40,738 bases of DNA, taken from contig JAFUUZ010000004.1 of NCBI GenBank assembly GCA_017471285.1, positions 1 to 40,738 on the forward strand. Reading direction: 5' to 3'. The position numbers and the translations under genes were made by a program. A model generated the notes under the pieces. It did not search any database and was not told where the DNA came from. It worked only from the letters and a program-made list of their open reading frames with translations. This document shows positions 30,591 through 36,386 of this stretch, piece by piece (the stretch's first letter is position 1; every line of letters begins with the position of its first letter). Origin of the DNA: Paludibacteraceae bacterium (GTDB lineage: Bacteria > Bacteroidota > Bacteroidia > Bacteroidales > Paludibacteraceae).

Positions 30591-31380
30591 TACCAACACC
30601 CTGATGAAGGAGATGATCGCCAAAGGAGAATGGCAAGCAGGCGAAGAATACCTCTATACAGGCTTTCAAACGGCAGGCAGAGGCCAGAGCGGAAACGGAT
30701 GGGAGAGCGAAGAAGGAAAGAACCTGCTGTGCTCGATCTTAATCAGCCGTCAGCCATCAGCTGTCAGAAGTCAGCCTTTTTACCTCAATGTAGCGGTTTC
30801 CGTGGCGGTACACGAAGTAATCCGGTCTGTACTCTGTCAGCAAAGCGGTCTGTATTCTGTCAGCGAAGCGGTCTCAATCAAATGGCCCAACGACATCTAT
30901 TATGGAGACAAGAAGATAGCAGGCATATTGATAGAAAATGCCCTCTTCGGCAGCGAACTGAAATACGCCGTTGCAGGCATAGGGCTGAATGTGAACCAGA
31001 CGGAGTGGCTCTCCAATGCCCCCAACCCCGTCTCCATGCGACAGATCAGCGGAGAGGAGTATCACATCCATGAGTTGATGAGAACGCTGATGGACGAGAT
31101 ACACACCGTCCTCGCCATGGAGAGCGAAGAAGTGTGGAGCTACTACCGCGCGCACATCTATCGCAAAGACGGTTTTTGGCCGTTCGTAGAAAGAGAAGTG
31201 AGTATTGCGCCCACCACGAACTACTCCCCCTCTCTTGAAGAGAGGGACGGGGAGAGGTTAGAACGACCTATCTTCCTCGCGAAGATTGAAAATGTGCGGA
31301 CAGATGGAGAACTTGAGCTTCGGGACCAAGACGGCAATCTGCGTACCTACCACTTCAAACAAGTGAGATATGTAATCTGA
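30568..31380 (+). CDS. birA: Biotin-[acetyl-CoA-carboxylase] ligase with three repeat-derived inserts
   Basis: Attaches biotin to the carboxyl carrier protein. 270 residues, without the DNA-binding domain of the E. coli protein. Biotin and ATP site: TDSTN (~7-11), FQTAGRGQSGNGWES (~34-48), then IKWPNDIYYGDKKIAGILIEN (~106-126) and VAGIGLNVNQ (~134-143). Three stretches derive from repeats: five heptamers at 30743-30777 (residues ~59-70), a 23-bp duplication at 30823-30875 (~86-103) and a C/G palindrome at 31219-31260 (~218-231). The catalytic motifs are intact, and the inserts fall between them, so the enzyme is probably active. The ATG overlaps the end of dacB. Confidence 0.92.
   Translation: MYIERTDSTNTLMKEMIAKGEWQAGEEYLYTGFQTAGRGQSGNGWESEEGKNLLCSILISRQPSAVRSQPFYLNVAVSVAVHEVIRSVLCQQSGLYSVSEAVSIKWPNDIYYGDKKIAGILIENALFGSELKYAVAGIGLNVNQTEWLSNAPNPVSMRQISGEEYHIHELMRTLMDEIHTVLAMESEEVWSYYRAHIYRKDGFWPFVEREVSIAPTTNYSPSLEERDGERLERPIFLAKIENVRTDGELELRDQDGNLRTYHFKQVRYVI
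30743..30777 (+). repeat. Heptamer array inside birA
   Basis: Five adjacent units TCAGNNN (CCG, CCA, CTG, AAG, CCT as the variable part). On the opposite strand this reads as CTGA-containing units, the same form as the intergenic arrays. Confidence 0.85.
30823..30875 (+). repeat. 23-bp tandem duplication inside birA
   Basis: Two near-identical 23-bp units (two base differences) plus a partial third. Each is a 16-bp part GTCAGCRAAGCGGTCT joined to a heptamer GTAYTCT. The 16-bp core is also in the glycosyltransferase gene at 34847-34910. Confidence 0.85.
31219..31260 (+). repeat. C/G palindromic element inside birA
   Basis: CCCTCTCTT (31228-31236) with AAGAGAGGG (31238-31246), flanked by CTCCCC and GGGGAG. 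Read in frame. Confidence 0.85.
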
Positions 31381-31408
31381 AAATGAATAAATGATAAAAT
31401 AAATGACC

Positions 31409-31431
31409 CATACGACGAAGTAGATCGTATG
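31409..31431 (+). promoter_or_regulatory. Hairpin covering an rmlB start candidate
   Basis: CATACGA (31409-31415) pairs with TCGTATG (31425-31431). The second arm contains the first in-frame ATG (31429), so the hairpin would hide it and favour the later ATGs, or control access. Confidence 0.45.
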
Positions 31432-31464
31432 AACAAAGTGAATAAAGAAATGGTAAATGAAAAA

Positions 31465-32601
31465 ATGGTAAATGCTATTATCATCACCGGCGGAGCCGGA
31501 TTTATCGGAAGCCATGTAGTACGGCTGTTTGTGAACAAATACCCCGACTACCGGATTATCAATGTGGACAAACTGACTTATGCAGGCAACCTCGCTAACC
31601 TCAAGGACATCGAGGACAAGCCTAATTACCGCTTCGTGCGCGCGGACATCTGCGATTTCGACACTATCTATGCGCTGATGCAGGAGGAGCATGTGACGGG
31701 TGTGATCCATCTGGCGGCGGAGAGCCATGTGGACCGCTCCATCAAGGACCCCGTCACTTTCGCCCGCACCAACGTCATGGGCACGCTCTCCATGCTGCAA
31801 GCCGCCAAATTGTACTGGGAGTCGCTGCCGGAGAAATACGAGGGCAAACGGTTCTACCATATCTCGACCGACGAGGTCTATGGTGCGTTGCAAATGACCC
31901 ATCCGGAGGGTATCAAGCCGCCGTTCACCACCAAGGCGTCCTCCTCGGAGCACCACCTCGCCTACGGTGAGAATTTCTTCTACGAGACCACCAAATACAA
32001 CCCTCACTCGCCCTACTCCGCTTCGAAGGCATCGAGCGACCATTTCGTGCGCGCTTTCCATGACACCTATGGCATGCCGACAATCGTCACCAACTGCTCC
32101 AATAACTACGGTCCCTACCAGTTCCCGGAGAAACTGATTCCGCTCTTCATCAATAATATCCGTCACCGCAAGCCGCTGCCTGTCTATGGCAAGGGCGAGA
32201 ACGTGCGCGACTGGCTCTACGTGGAAGACCACGCACGGGCGATTGACCTCATCTTCCACAAAGGCACGATCGCCGAGACCTATAATATCGGCGGTTTCAA
32301 CGAGTGGAAGAATATCGACATCATCAAAACGGTTATCAAGACTGTGGACCGCCTCCTCGGTCGTCCCGATGGTGCGGACCTCGACCTCATCACGTTCGTC
32401 ACCGACCGCGCGGGACACGATATGCGCTATGCTATCGACTCCACCAAACTGCAAAAAGAACTCGGCTGGGAGCCGAGCCTGCAGTTCGAAGAAGGTATCG
32501 AGAAGACCGTCCGCTGGTATCTGGACAATCAGGCATGGCTGGACAACATCACCTCCGGCGAGTACGAGAAATACTACGAAGAGATGTACAAAAACCGCTG
32601 A
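31465..32601 (+). CDS. rfbB: dTDP-glucose 4,6-dehydratase
   Basis: Second step of dTDP-rhamnose synthesis: dTDP-glucose to dTDP-4-keto-6-deoxyglucose. An extended short-chain dehydrogenase with NAD+ site GGAGFIGSH near the start, TDEVYG with the catalytic Thr-Asp-Glu, and YSASKAS with Tyr and Lys. Three ATGs are in frame: 31429, 31450 and 31465. The last gives MVNAIIITGGAGFIG, the best match to family starts; the earlier two add 12 or 5 residues encoded by an AATGGTAAATG repeat. From 31465 the protein has 378 residues. The terminator stem begins within the last codons. It follows birA by about 85 bp and is separated from rfbA by 21 kb. Confidence 0.94.
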   Translation: MVNAIIITGGAGFIGSHVVRLFVNKYPDYRIINVDKLTYAGNLANLKDIEDKPNYRFVRADICDFDTIYALMQEEHVTGVIHLAAESHVDRSIKDPVTFARTNVMGTLSMLQAAKLYWESLPEKYEGKRFYHISTDEVYGALQMTHPEGIKPPFTTKASSSEHHLAYGENFFYETTKYNPHSPYSASKASSDHFVRAFHDTYGMPTIVTNCSNNYGPYQFPEKLIPLFINNIRHRKPLPVYGKGENVRDWLYVEDHARAIDLIFHKGTIAETYNIGGFNEWKNIDIIKTVIKTVDRLLGRPDGADLDLITFVTDRAGHDMRYAIDSTKLQKELGWEPSLQFEEGIEKTVRWYLDNQAWLDNITSGEYEKYYEEMYKNR

Positions 32602-32617
32602 TCAAACAGCGGTTTTT
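32591..32617 (+). terminator. Intrinsic terminator of the rfbB transcript
   Basis: AAAACCGCTG (32591-32600), loop ATCAAA, CAGCGGTTTT (32607-32616), T run. The stop codon (32599-32601) is in the stem-loop. Confidence 0.88.
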
Positions 32618-32625
32618 TGTTGCTC

Positions 32626-32658
32626 CTAAATGAGTGCTAAATGAGTCGTAAATGACCA
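32626..32658 (+). repeat. Three 11-bp repeats after rfbB
   Basis: CTAAATGAGTG, CTAAATGAGTC and GTAAATGACCA are adjacent. The rest of the 245-bp gap 32602-32846 shows no gene, only two terminators. Confidence 0.75.
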
Positions 32659-32806
32659 GTGAGTAAATTAGCACTCATCACTTTCAATGTTTGTGGCACC
32701 GTTGGGCTCTATGACTGGCTCACTGGCTGCTTTGTTGTTATTGCACGCGATAAACATTCCGGACATCATCAGGTATATTTCGTTTGACGCTGCAAAATTA
32801 CACAAA

Positions 32807-32840
32807 AAAAATGACATACGCAAAAACGTACGTCATTTTT
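32807..32840 (-). terminator. Terminator of the AraC regulator gene
   Basis: In the minus-strand RNA a 13-bp stem (AAAATGACGTACG with CGTATGTCATTTT, one G-U pair) is followed by a U run. The mismatch disappears only in that direction, which supports minus-strand use. Confidence 0.75.
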
Positions 32841-32846
32841 TAGCAA

Positions 32847-33692
32847 TTACGCATTCCTGTAGGCCTTGGGAGTGACGCCGACGCGGGATTTGAAGAAGCG
32901 GTTGAAGAATGCCACATTGTCAAAGCCGAGGCTCAGGGCGATCTCTTTCACCTGCAAGTTCGTGATCTTGAGTTGCGACTTGGCGTCCGTGATAATAGCC
33001 TCGATGATAATATCCCCGGCGGTTCTGTCGCCTACCGATTTGATCGTGGAGCAGAGGTGCGGCAGGGTGATGCGCATAGCCTCGGCATACTGGCTGACAT
33101 GATGCCATTCCTGGTAGTGCTTCAGCACCAACTGGCAGTAATCCTGATAGATCTCCGTCTTACGGTCCATCGGCTTGACCAGATACTCCTCCTGCTCATG
33201 CGCATATTTGGCATAACTGGTACGGAGCAGATTGAAGACGTGCACCATCTTCTCGGTGTCCAGCATGGACGGCTCCGCATTGAGCGCAGCGATAATAGTG
33301 TCGTACATCGAGCATAACACTTTCGCGTGGTTCTCACTCACGTTCAACTTGGGGGAATGCAACTGCAAGGCGGAAAGCGACATCTTATTATTCACGGTAT
33401 ATTTCTCCAGGAACGAACTGCCGAATACAATCCAATACACCAGCGCATCATCCGAGAACTCGCGTATCAGCAGAAAACTGCCGGGTTCGAGCAATAACAC
33501 ATCGTTCGCCTTGAAATCATATTCGGTCACATTGATCGTAGCATGAGCCGTCCCTCGTACCAAAAGGGCATACACACCGCATTTGATCTTACACGGATAC
33601 CGTCCGTACTCGTTCATCAGTTTACCACTCGCGTCTCCGATCATATAGTCCCCGTAAGGACAGTCAACAATAGGGATATTATTCTCTTTCAT
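32847..33692 (-). CDS. AraC family transcriptional regulator
   Basis: A 281-residue regulator. The N-terminal half (~10-150) has the strand pattern of a cupin-like AraC ligand domain (NDVLLLEPGSFLLIREFSDDALVYWIVFGS). The C-terminal ~100 residues form the double helix-turn-helix, ending KEIALSLGFDNVAFFNRFFKSRVGVTPKAYRN. The ATG at 33692 was chosen over an upstream one, because the promoter at 33719-33750 lies between them. It stands alone with its own promoter and terminator, so it is an independent regulator; its targets are not evident. Nearby envelope genes are candidates only by position. Confidence 0.9.
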   Translation of the reverse strand: MKENNIPIVDCPYGDYMIGDASGKLMNEYGRYPCKIKCGVYALLVRGTAHATINVTEYDFKANDVLLLEPGSFLLIREFSDDALVYWIVFGSSFLEKYTVNNKMSLSALQLHSPKLNVSENHAKVLCSMYDTIIAALNAEPSMLDTEKMVHVFNLLRTSYAKYAHEQEEYLVKPMDRKTEIYQDYCQLVLKHYQEWHHVSQYAEAMRITLPHLCSTIKSVGDRTAGDIIIEAIITDAKSQLKITNLQVKEIALSLGFDNVAFFNRFFKSRVGVTPKAYRNA

Positions 33693-33718
33693 CTTAATAA
33701 AAGTATTAAAATTCGGTG

Positions 33719-33750
33719 CAAAGATACTACTTTTTTTTGAAACACACAAA
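33719..33750 (-). promoter_or_regulatory. Promoter of the AraC regulator gene
   Basis: On the minus strand TTTG (33750-33747), 20 bp including A8, TATCTTTG (33726-33719), followed by CACC. Confidence 0.75.
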
Positions 33751-33770
33751 TATTCGTGCATTTTTATAGC

Positions 33771-33804
33771 GCAAAAAAAAGAAGAACCACTGTCGTGATT
33801 CTTC
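33771..33804 (-). terminator. Terminator of rpsT
   Basis: In the minus-strand RNA GAAGAA-U-CAC, loop GACA, GUG-G-UUCUUC is followed by eight U. The stem occupies 33781-33804. Confidence 0.75.
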
Positions 33805-33829
33805 CATTGACCTGTTTGCGTTTCCTGAA

Positions 33830-34084
33830 TTACGCCATTTTGTTTACAAAACGAGCCAGTTTCGATTTGAGATTAGCGGCTTTGTTTACATGGATAATGT
33901 GGCGCTTAGCCAGTTTATCGAGCATCGAGCTAACCTTAGGCAGAGCAGCAGCTGCTGCAGCTTTGTCGGTAGTCTTGCGCAAGTCACGCACAGCATTACG
34001 TGCGGTTTTTGCATAATAATGATTGTGTGCCTTGCGTGCTGCCGTTTGGCGGATACGCTTCAAAGAGCTTTTATGATTTGCCAT
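33830..34084 (-). CDS. rpsT: 30S ribosomal protein S20
   Basis: A primary 16S rRNA-binding protein of the small subunit. 84 residues, beginning [21 protein letters not shown] and very rich in Lys, Arg and Ala, with three long helices as expected for bS20. It lies in the same direction as tRNA-Glu, 118 bp downstream of it, without a clear promoter in between, so both probably share the promoter at 34419-34450. Its leader contains a heptamer array. Confidence 0.95.
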   Translation of the reverse strand: MANHKSSLKRIRQTAARKAHNHYYAKTARNAVRDLRKTTDKAAAAAALPKVSSMLDKLAKRHIIHVNKAANLKSKLARFVNKMA

Positions 34085-34103
34085 CTTTGTTGTTTGTTTT
34101 TGC

Positions 34104-34138
34104 CTTCAGCTTCCGGCTATCAGCCTTCAGCCCCGGCG
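34104..34138 (-). repeat. Heptamer array in the rpsT leader
   Basis: On the plus strand five adjacent units including CTTCAGC (twice), TATCAGC, TTCCGGC and CCCGGCG. On the minus strand these are GCTGAAG or GCTGATA forms. Confidence 0.65.
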
Positions 34139-34172
34139 GTTTAGTAATATCCCTTGGCGATGAGAGGAAAAG

Positions 34173-34384
34173 CCTCGGGACGTGACTTTAGGGAAGGTCT
34201 TGTAGTGCCAAGGGGAATCGAACCCCTATTGCAAGAATGAAAATCTTGAGTACTAACCGTTATACGATGGCACCTCGCGTTCGGCAACAAGCGTGCATTT
34301 GTCCATACCGCTCCGCTTAATGGACGGGCAACTTGTGCCTCCGCTCTTCGGTCCGCAAACACTTCGTTAGTTCACGTCCCGAGG
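34173..34384. repeat. 13-bp inverted repeat around tRNA-Glu
   Basis: CCTCGGGACGTGA (34173-34185) and its exact reverse complement (34372-34384) flank the tRNA gene, 17 bp from its 3' end and 97 bp from its 5' end. The stretch 34275-34418 between promoter and tRNA contains no gene, only this arm and a weaker GTCCAT/ATGGAC hairpin. Confidence 0.7.
34203..34274 (-). tRNA. tRNA-Glu (anticodon TTC)
   Basis: A 72-nt cloverleaf on the minus strand. The acceptor is GGTGCCA with TGGCACT (first pair G-U), the D arm has AACGGTTAG, the anticodon arm CAAGA-TTTTCAT-TCTTG gives TTC (34241-34239), and the T arm is AGGGG-TTCGATT-CCCCT. The discriminator is A, and the CCA is not encoded, as usual in Bacteroidetes. 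Confidence 0.95.
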
Positions 34385-34418
34385 GAACCATTCGGAGTGC
34401 ATGGGAGAAAAGCGGGTG

Positions 34419-34450
34419 CAAAAGTACTGCTTTTTTTTGGAATACGCAAA
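34419..34450 (-). promoter_or_regulatory. Promoter of tRNA-Glu-rpsT
   Basis: On the minus strand TTTG (34450-34447), 20 bp including A8, TACTTTTG (34426-34419), followed by CACC. Confidence 0.75.
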
Positions 34451-34465
34451 TATTTTTGCATTTTT

Positions 34466-35533
34466 TTACAAAAAAGCGTTATTTTGTTTAATCCATGTGG
34501 CTAAATACTCTTGTTCCGGCTGTCCCGGAGTAGGAATAAACTCAATGGAAGCCCCACCCGACCTCCCCATAGAGGGGAGGAGAGAGAGTGCCTCCAGATC
34601 CATGATGGTGGAATAACCGGAACGGACGATGATATGTTTGGCACCCTTCAGCGCAGCAGCCAATTCGGCATCACTCAGATACGGGACGAGGGTGATTGTA
34701 CCGCGTTTGATACGGGTATTGGGACGATTCAACAATCCCTGGACGATCAGCACATTCTCTTCCGCATCAGCGTATCGCCGTACCAACTCCCGTTCCAACA
34801 TCGTCCGCTGCGGCTCCAGCCCGCTGAGGACGGCGACGATGGCATAAGACCGTTGCGCTGTAGGATCGTTGCGTTGTAAGACCGTTTCACTGTTAGACCG
34901 CTTCGCTGTAAGACTAAAGCGGCTCAGGGGACCGATATAAGACAAGGTACAAAGGGACGATGTACGATGTACGAAGGATTTTTGAGGATGCCCCAATTCG
35001 CCGCTCAGGCTCTTTTCCTGTTCCTCATAGTCCGGCACCCACACCTTATTATACCGCGTGTATATACGTGCGTGCATGCGTGCGGCGAGCGGTTCCAGCC
35101 ACCGCCAGCCTTTCGGCAGCATGATATGCAACTGATGGGTGATATAGATGGTGATGGGAAAGCCCCCCTCGGTCCCCCCATGAAGGGGGGAAGATGTATA
35201 GAGCCCGAAGCGGTTGTCGGATACCACTTGGTCTATCTGCTCCTCGCGCAAGAGAGATTGCAGCATCACATGGTCCTTGTATGCCCATAGAGCGAGCTTC
35301 GGTAATGCCTTTACCATCGCCAGGACCTGACTCCTGCCTTTGCCGTACCGCAGGTTCAAGGGTGCCAGACAGACGTACCGCTGTTTCGGGAAATGCCGCC
35401 GCAGCAGGGTCAGACTCTCGCCGTCACCACCCAGAATCACTTCGTGCCCCTCGTCCAGAAAACGCTGAACAAGCGGCACACAACGGCTGGCATGACCCAG
35501 TCCCCAATTCAATGGCGCTACGAGAACCTTCAT
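34466..35533 (-). CDS. GT28-like glycosyltransferase with four repeat-derived inserts
   Basis: 355 residues with the form of MurG/GT28-like glycosyltransferases: MKVLVAPLNWGLGHASRCVPLVQRF at the start (glycine-rich acceptor loop), EGHEVILGGDG, VVSDNRFGLY (~98-107), IYITHQL, and in the C-terminal half HIIVRSGYSTIMDLEAL plus IPTPGQPEQEYLA (nucleotide-sugar site). The substrate is unknown; surface glycan or glycolipid synthesis is inferred. Four stretches are repeat-derived and in frame: a C/G palindrome (residues ~111-124), heptamers (~186-196), four 16-bp units (~208-229) and another palindrome (~317-328). The last sits right between the conserved glycine-rich helix and the IPTPGQ loop. Either the protein tolerates this or it is no longer active. 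It follows the radical SAM gene by 27 bp, a gap made mostly of heptamers. Confidence 0.82.
   Translation of the reverse strand: MKVLVAPLNWGLGHASRCVPLVQRFLDEGHEVILGGDGESLTLLRRHFPKQRYVCLAPLNLRYGKGRSQVLAMVKALPKLALWAYKDHVMLQSLLREEQIDQVVSDNRFGLYTSSPLHGGTEGGFPITIYITHQLHIMLPKGWRWLEPLAARMHARIYTRYNKVWVPDYEEQEKSLSGELGHPQKSFVHRTSSLCTLSYIGPLSRFSLTAKRSNSETVLQRNDPTAQRSYAIVAVLSGLEPQRTMLERELVRRYADAEENVLIVQGLLNRPNTRIKRGTITLVPYLSDAELAAALKGAKHIIVRSGYSTIMDLEALSLLPSMGRSGGASIEFIPTPGQPEQEYLATWIKQNNAFL
34551..34582 (-). repeat. C/G palindromic element near the 3' end of the glycosyltransferase gene
   Basis: CCTCCCC (34562-34568), loop ATAGA, GGGGAGG (34574-34580), with a GCCCCACCCG flank at 34551-34560. Confidence 0.85.
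34847..34910 (-). repeat. Four 16-bp tandem units inside the glycosyltransferase gene
   Basis: Four 16-bp units (34847, 34863, 34879 and 34895). In the gene's sense the last one reads TACAGCGAAGCGGTCT; the others differ at one to five bases. The core matches the 16-bp part of the birA duplication. Confidence 0.85.
34954..34974 (-). repeat. Heptamers inside the glycosyltransferase gene
   Basis: Three units (GGGACGA, TGTACGA twice on the plus strand), with weaker related sequence towards 34945. In the gene's sense TCGTACA. Confidence 0.75.
35161..35196 (-). repeat. C/G palindromic element inside the glycosyltransferase gene
   Basis: CCCCCC (35174-35179), loop ATGAA, GGGGGG (35185-35190), with an AGCCCCCC flank at 35161-35168. 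Confidence 0.85.
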
Positions 35534-35535
35534 CA

Positions 35536-35556
35536 GTGAAAACTGAATAATGACTG
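35536..35556 (-). repeat. Heptamers between the radical SAM and glycosyltransferase genes
   Basis: GTGAAAA, CTGAATA and ATGACTG are adjacent, with TGA at exact 7-base spacing. They fill most of the 27-bp gap. Confidence 0.7.
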
Positions 35557-35560
35557 TTTT

Positions 35561-36340
35561 TTATGCGCTGATGATAACATCATATCCTTTATTTATCAGC
35601 GGCATAGCGATACGCTCCATCTCCTCGCGGGAGATTTTCTCCAGATGCTCCTCCGGCGTCTTGCGGTCGATGACATAGATCATAACCTGTTTCGGCTGCA
35701 GTTGCGCAACGGCGCGATACCATGCCTCCAGCTCCTCCTGCGTGGTGTTATCTATGACCTCTCCGTCATGAGAGCCGCGGAGGAAACAGGTCTGCAGCGT
35801 AAAATCACCGTTGAACACCGACAGCCATTCTATGATTTTCTCCACCGTCAGTCCGCTGTTGACCGGCCTGTCTATACGCCGCATCATCTCGTCCGTACCG
35901 GCATCCAGTTTGAGAATCCGGTTGTCGCACAGCCGCAGCGCCTGCACCACATCCTGCCTGCCCAGTTGGGTGGAATTGGACAGCACACTCACTTTGGCGG
36001 ACGGACAATAGCGGTCCCGCAAAGCGCAGGTATCCTGGATGATACCCAAGAAATCCGGATGGAGCGTCGGTTCCCCGTTGCCGGAGAAAGTGATGACATC
36101 AAGACCGGTACCATTCGGACAAGTACCATTTACTATTTGATTCAATTTCGTCTCCAGTGCCTGCCGCACTTCTTCACGTGCCGGCAGGAGAGGATGGTCC
36201 ACTCTCTCGTTCCATCCGCACTCGCAATAGACGCAATCAAACGTGCATAACTTATGCTCCAGCGGCATGATCTCCATGCCCAGGCTCGTGCCTAAACGGC
36301 GGCTGTGGATAGGCCCGTATGCAATCTCACCGAATAACAT
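35561..36340 (-). CDS. Radical SAM protein
   Basis: A 259-residue radical SAM enzyme. The [4Fe-4S] motif is CTFDCVYC (Cys-x3-Cys-x2-Cys, ~33-40), followed by VITFSGNGEPTLHPDF (~82-97), the GGE-like motif that positions SAM, and later LKLDAGTDEMMRRIDRP and the end VIDRKTPEEHLEKISREEME. It resembles the short radical SAM family found beside Bacteroidetes housekeeping genes whose substrate is not established. The start MLFGEIAYGPIHSRRLGTSLG is typical of that family. A small NGTCPNGTG stretch (~71-79) is encoded by a 15-bp near-repeat and may be another micro-insert. It follows dnaG by 33 bp. Confidence 0.85.
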   Translation of the reverse strand: MLFGEIAYGPIHSRRLGTSLGMEIMPLEHKLCTFDCVYCECGWNERVDHPLLPAREEVRQALETKLNQIVNGTCPNGTGLDVITFSGNGEPTLHPDFLGIIQDTCALRDRYCPSAKVSVLSNSTQLGRQDVVQALRLCDNRILKLDAGTDEMMRRIDRPVNSGLTVEKIIEWLSVFNGDFTLQTCFLRGSHDGEVIDNTTQEELEAWYRAVAQLQPKQVMIYVIDRKTPEEHLEKISREEMERIAMPLINKGYDVIISA

Positions 36341-36344
36341 CTCC

Positions 36345-36386
36345 TCTAATCTCTAAACACTAAACTCTAAACACTAAACACTAATC
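36345..36386 (-). repeat. Heptamer array across the dnaG stop
   Basis: Six units on the plus strand of the form WCTAAAC or WCTAATC. On the minus strand GTTTAGN; the TAG of dnaG (36374-36376) is in one unit, and the array runs on to the next gene. Confidence 0.85.

Noticed and set aside
32687-32875. 62-codon plus-strand frame
   Set aside because: It runs through the terminator of the AraC gene and into that gene; no family likeness.
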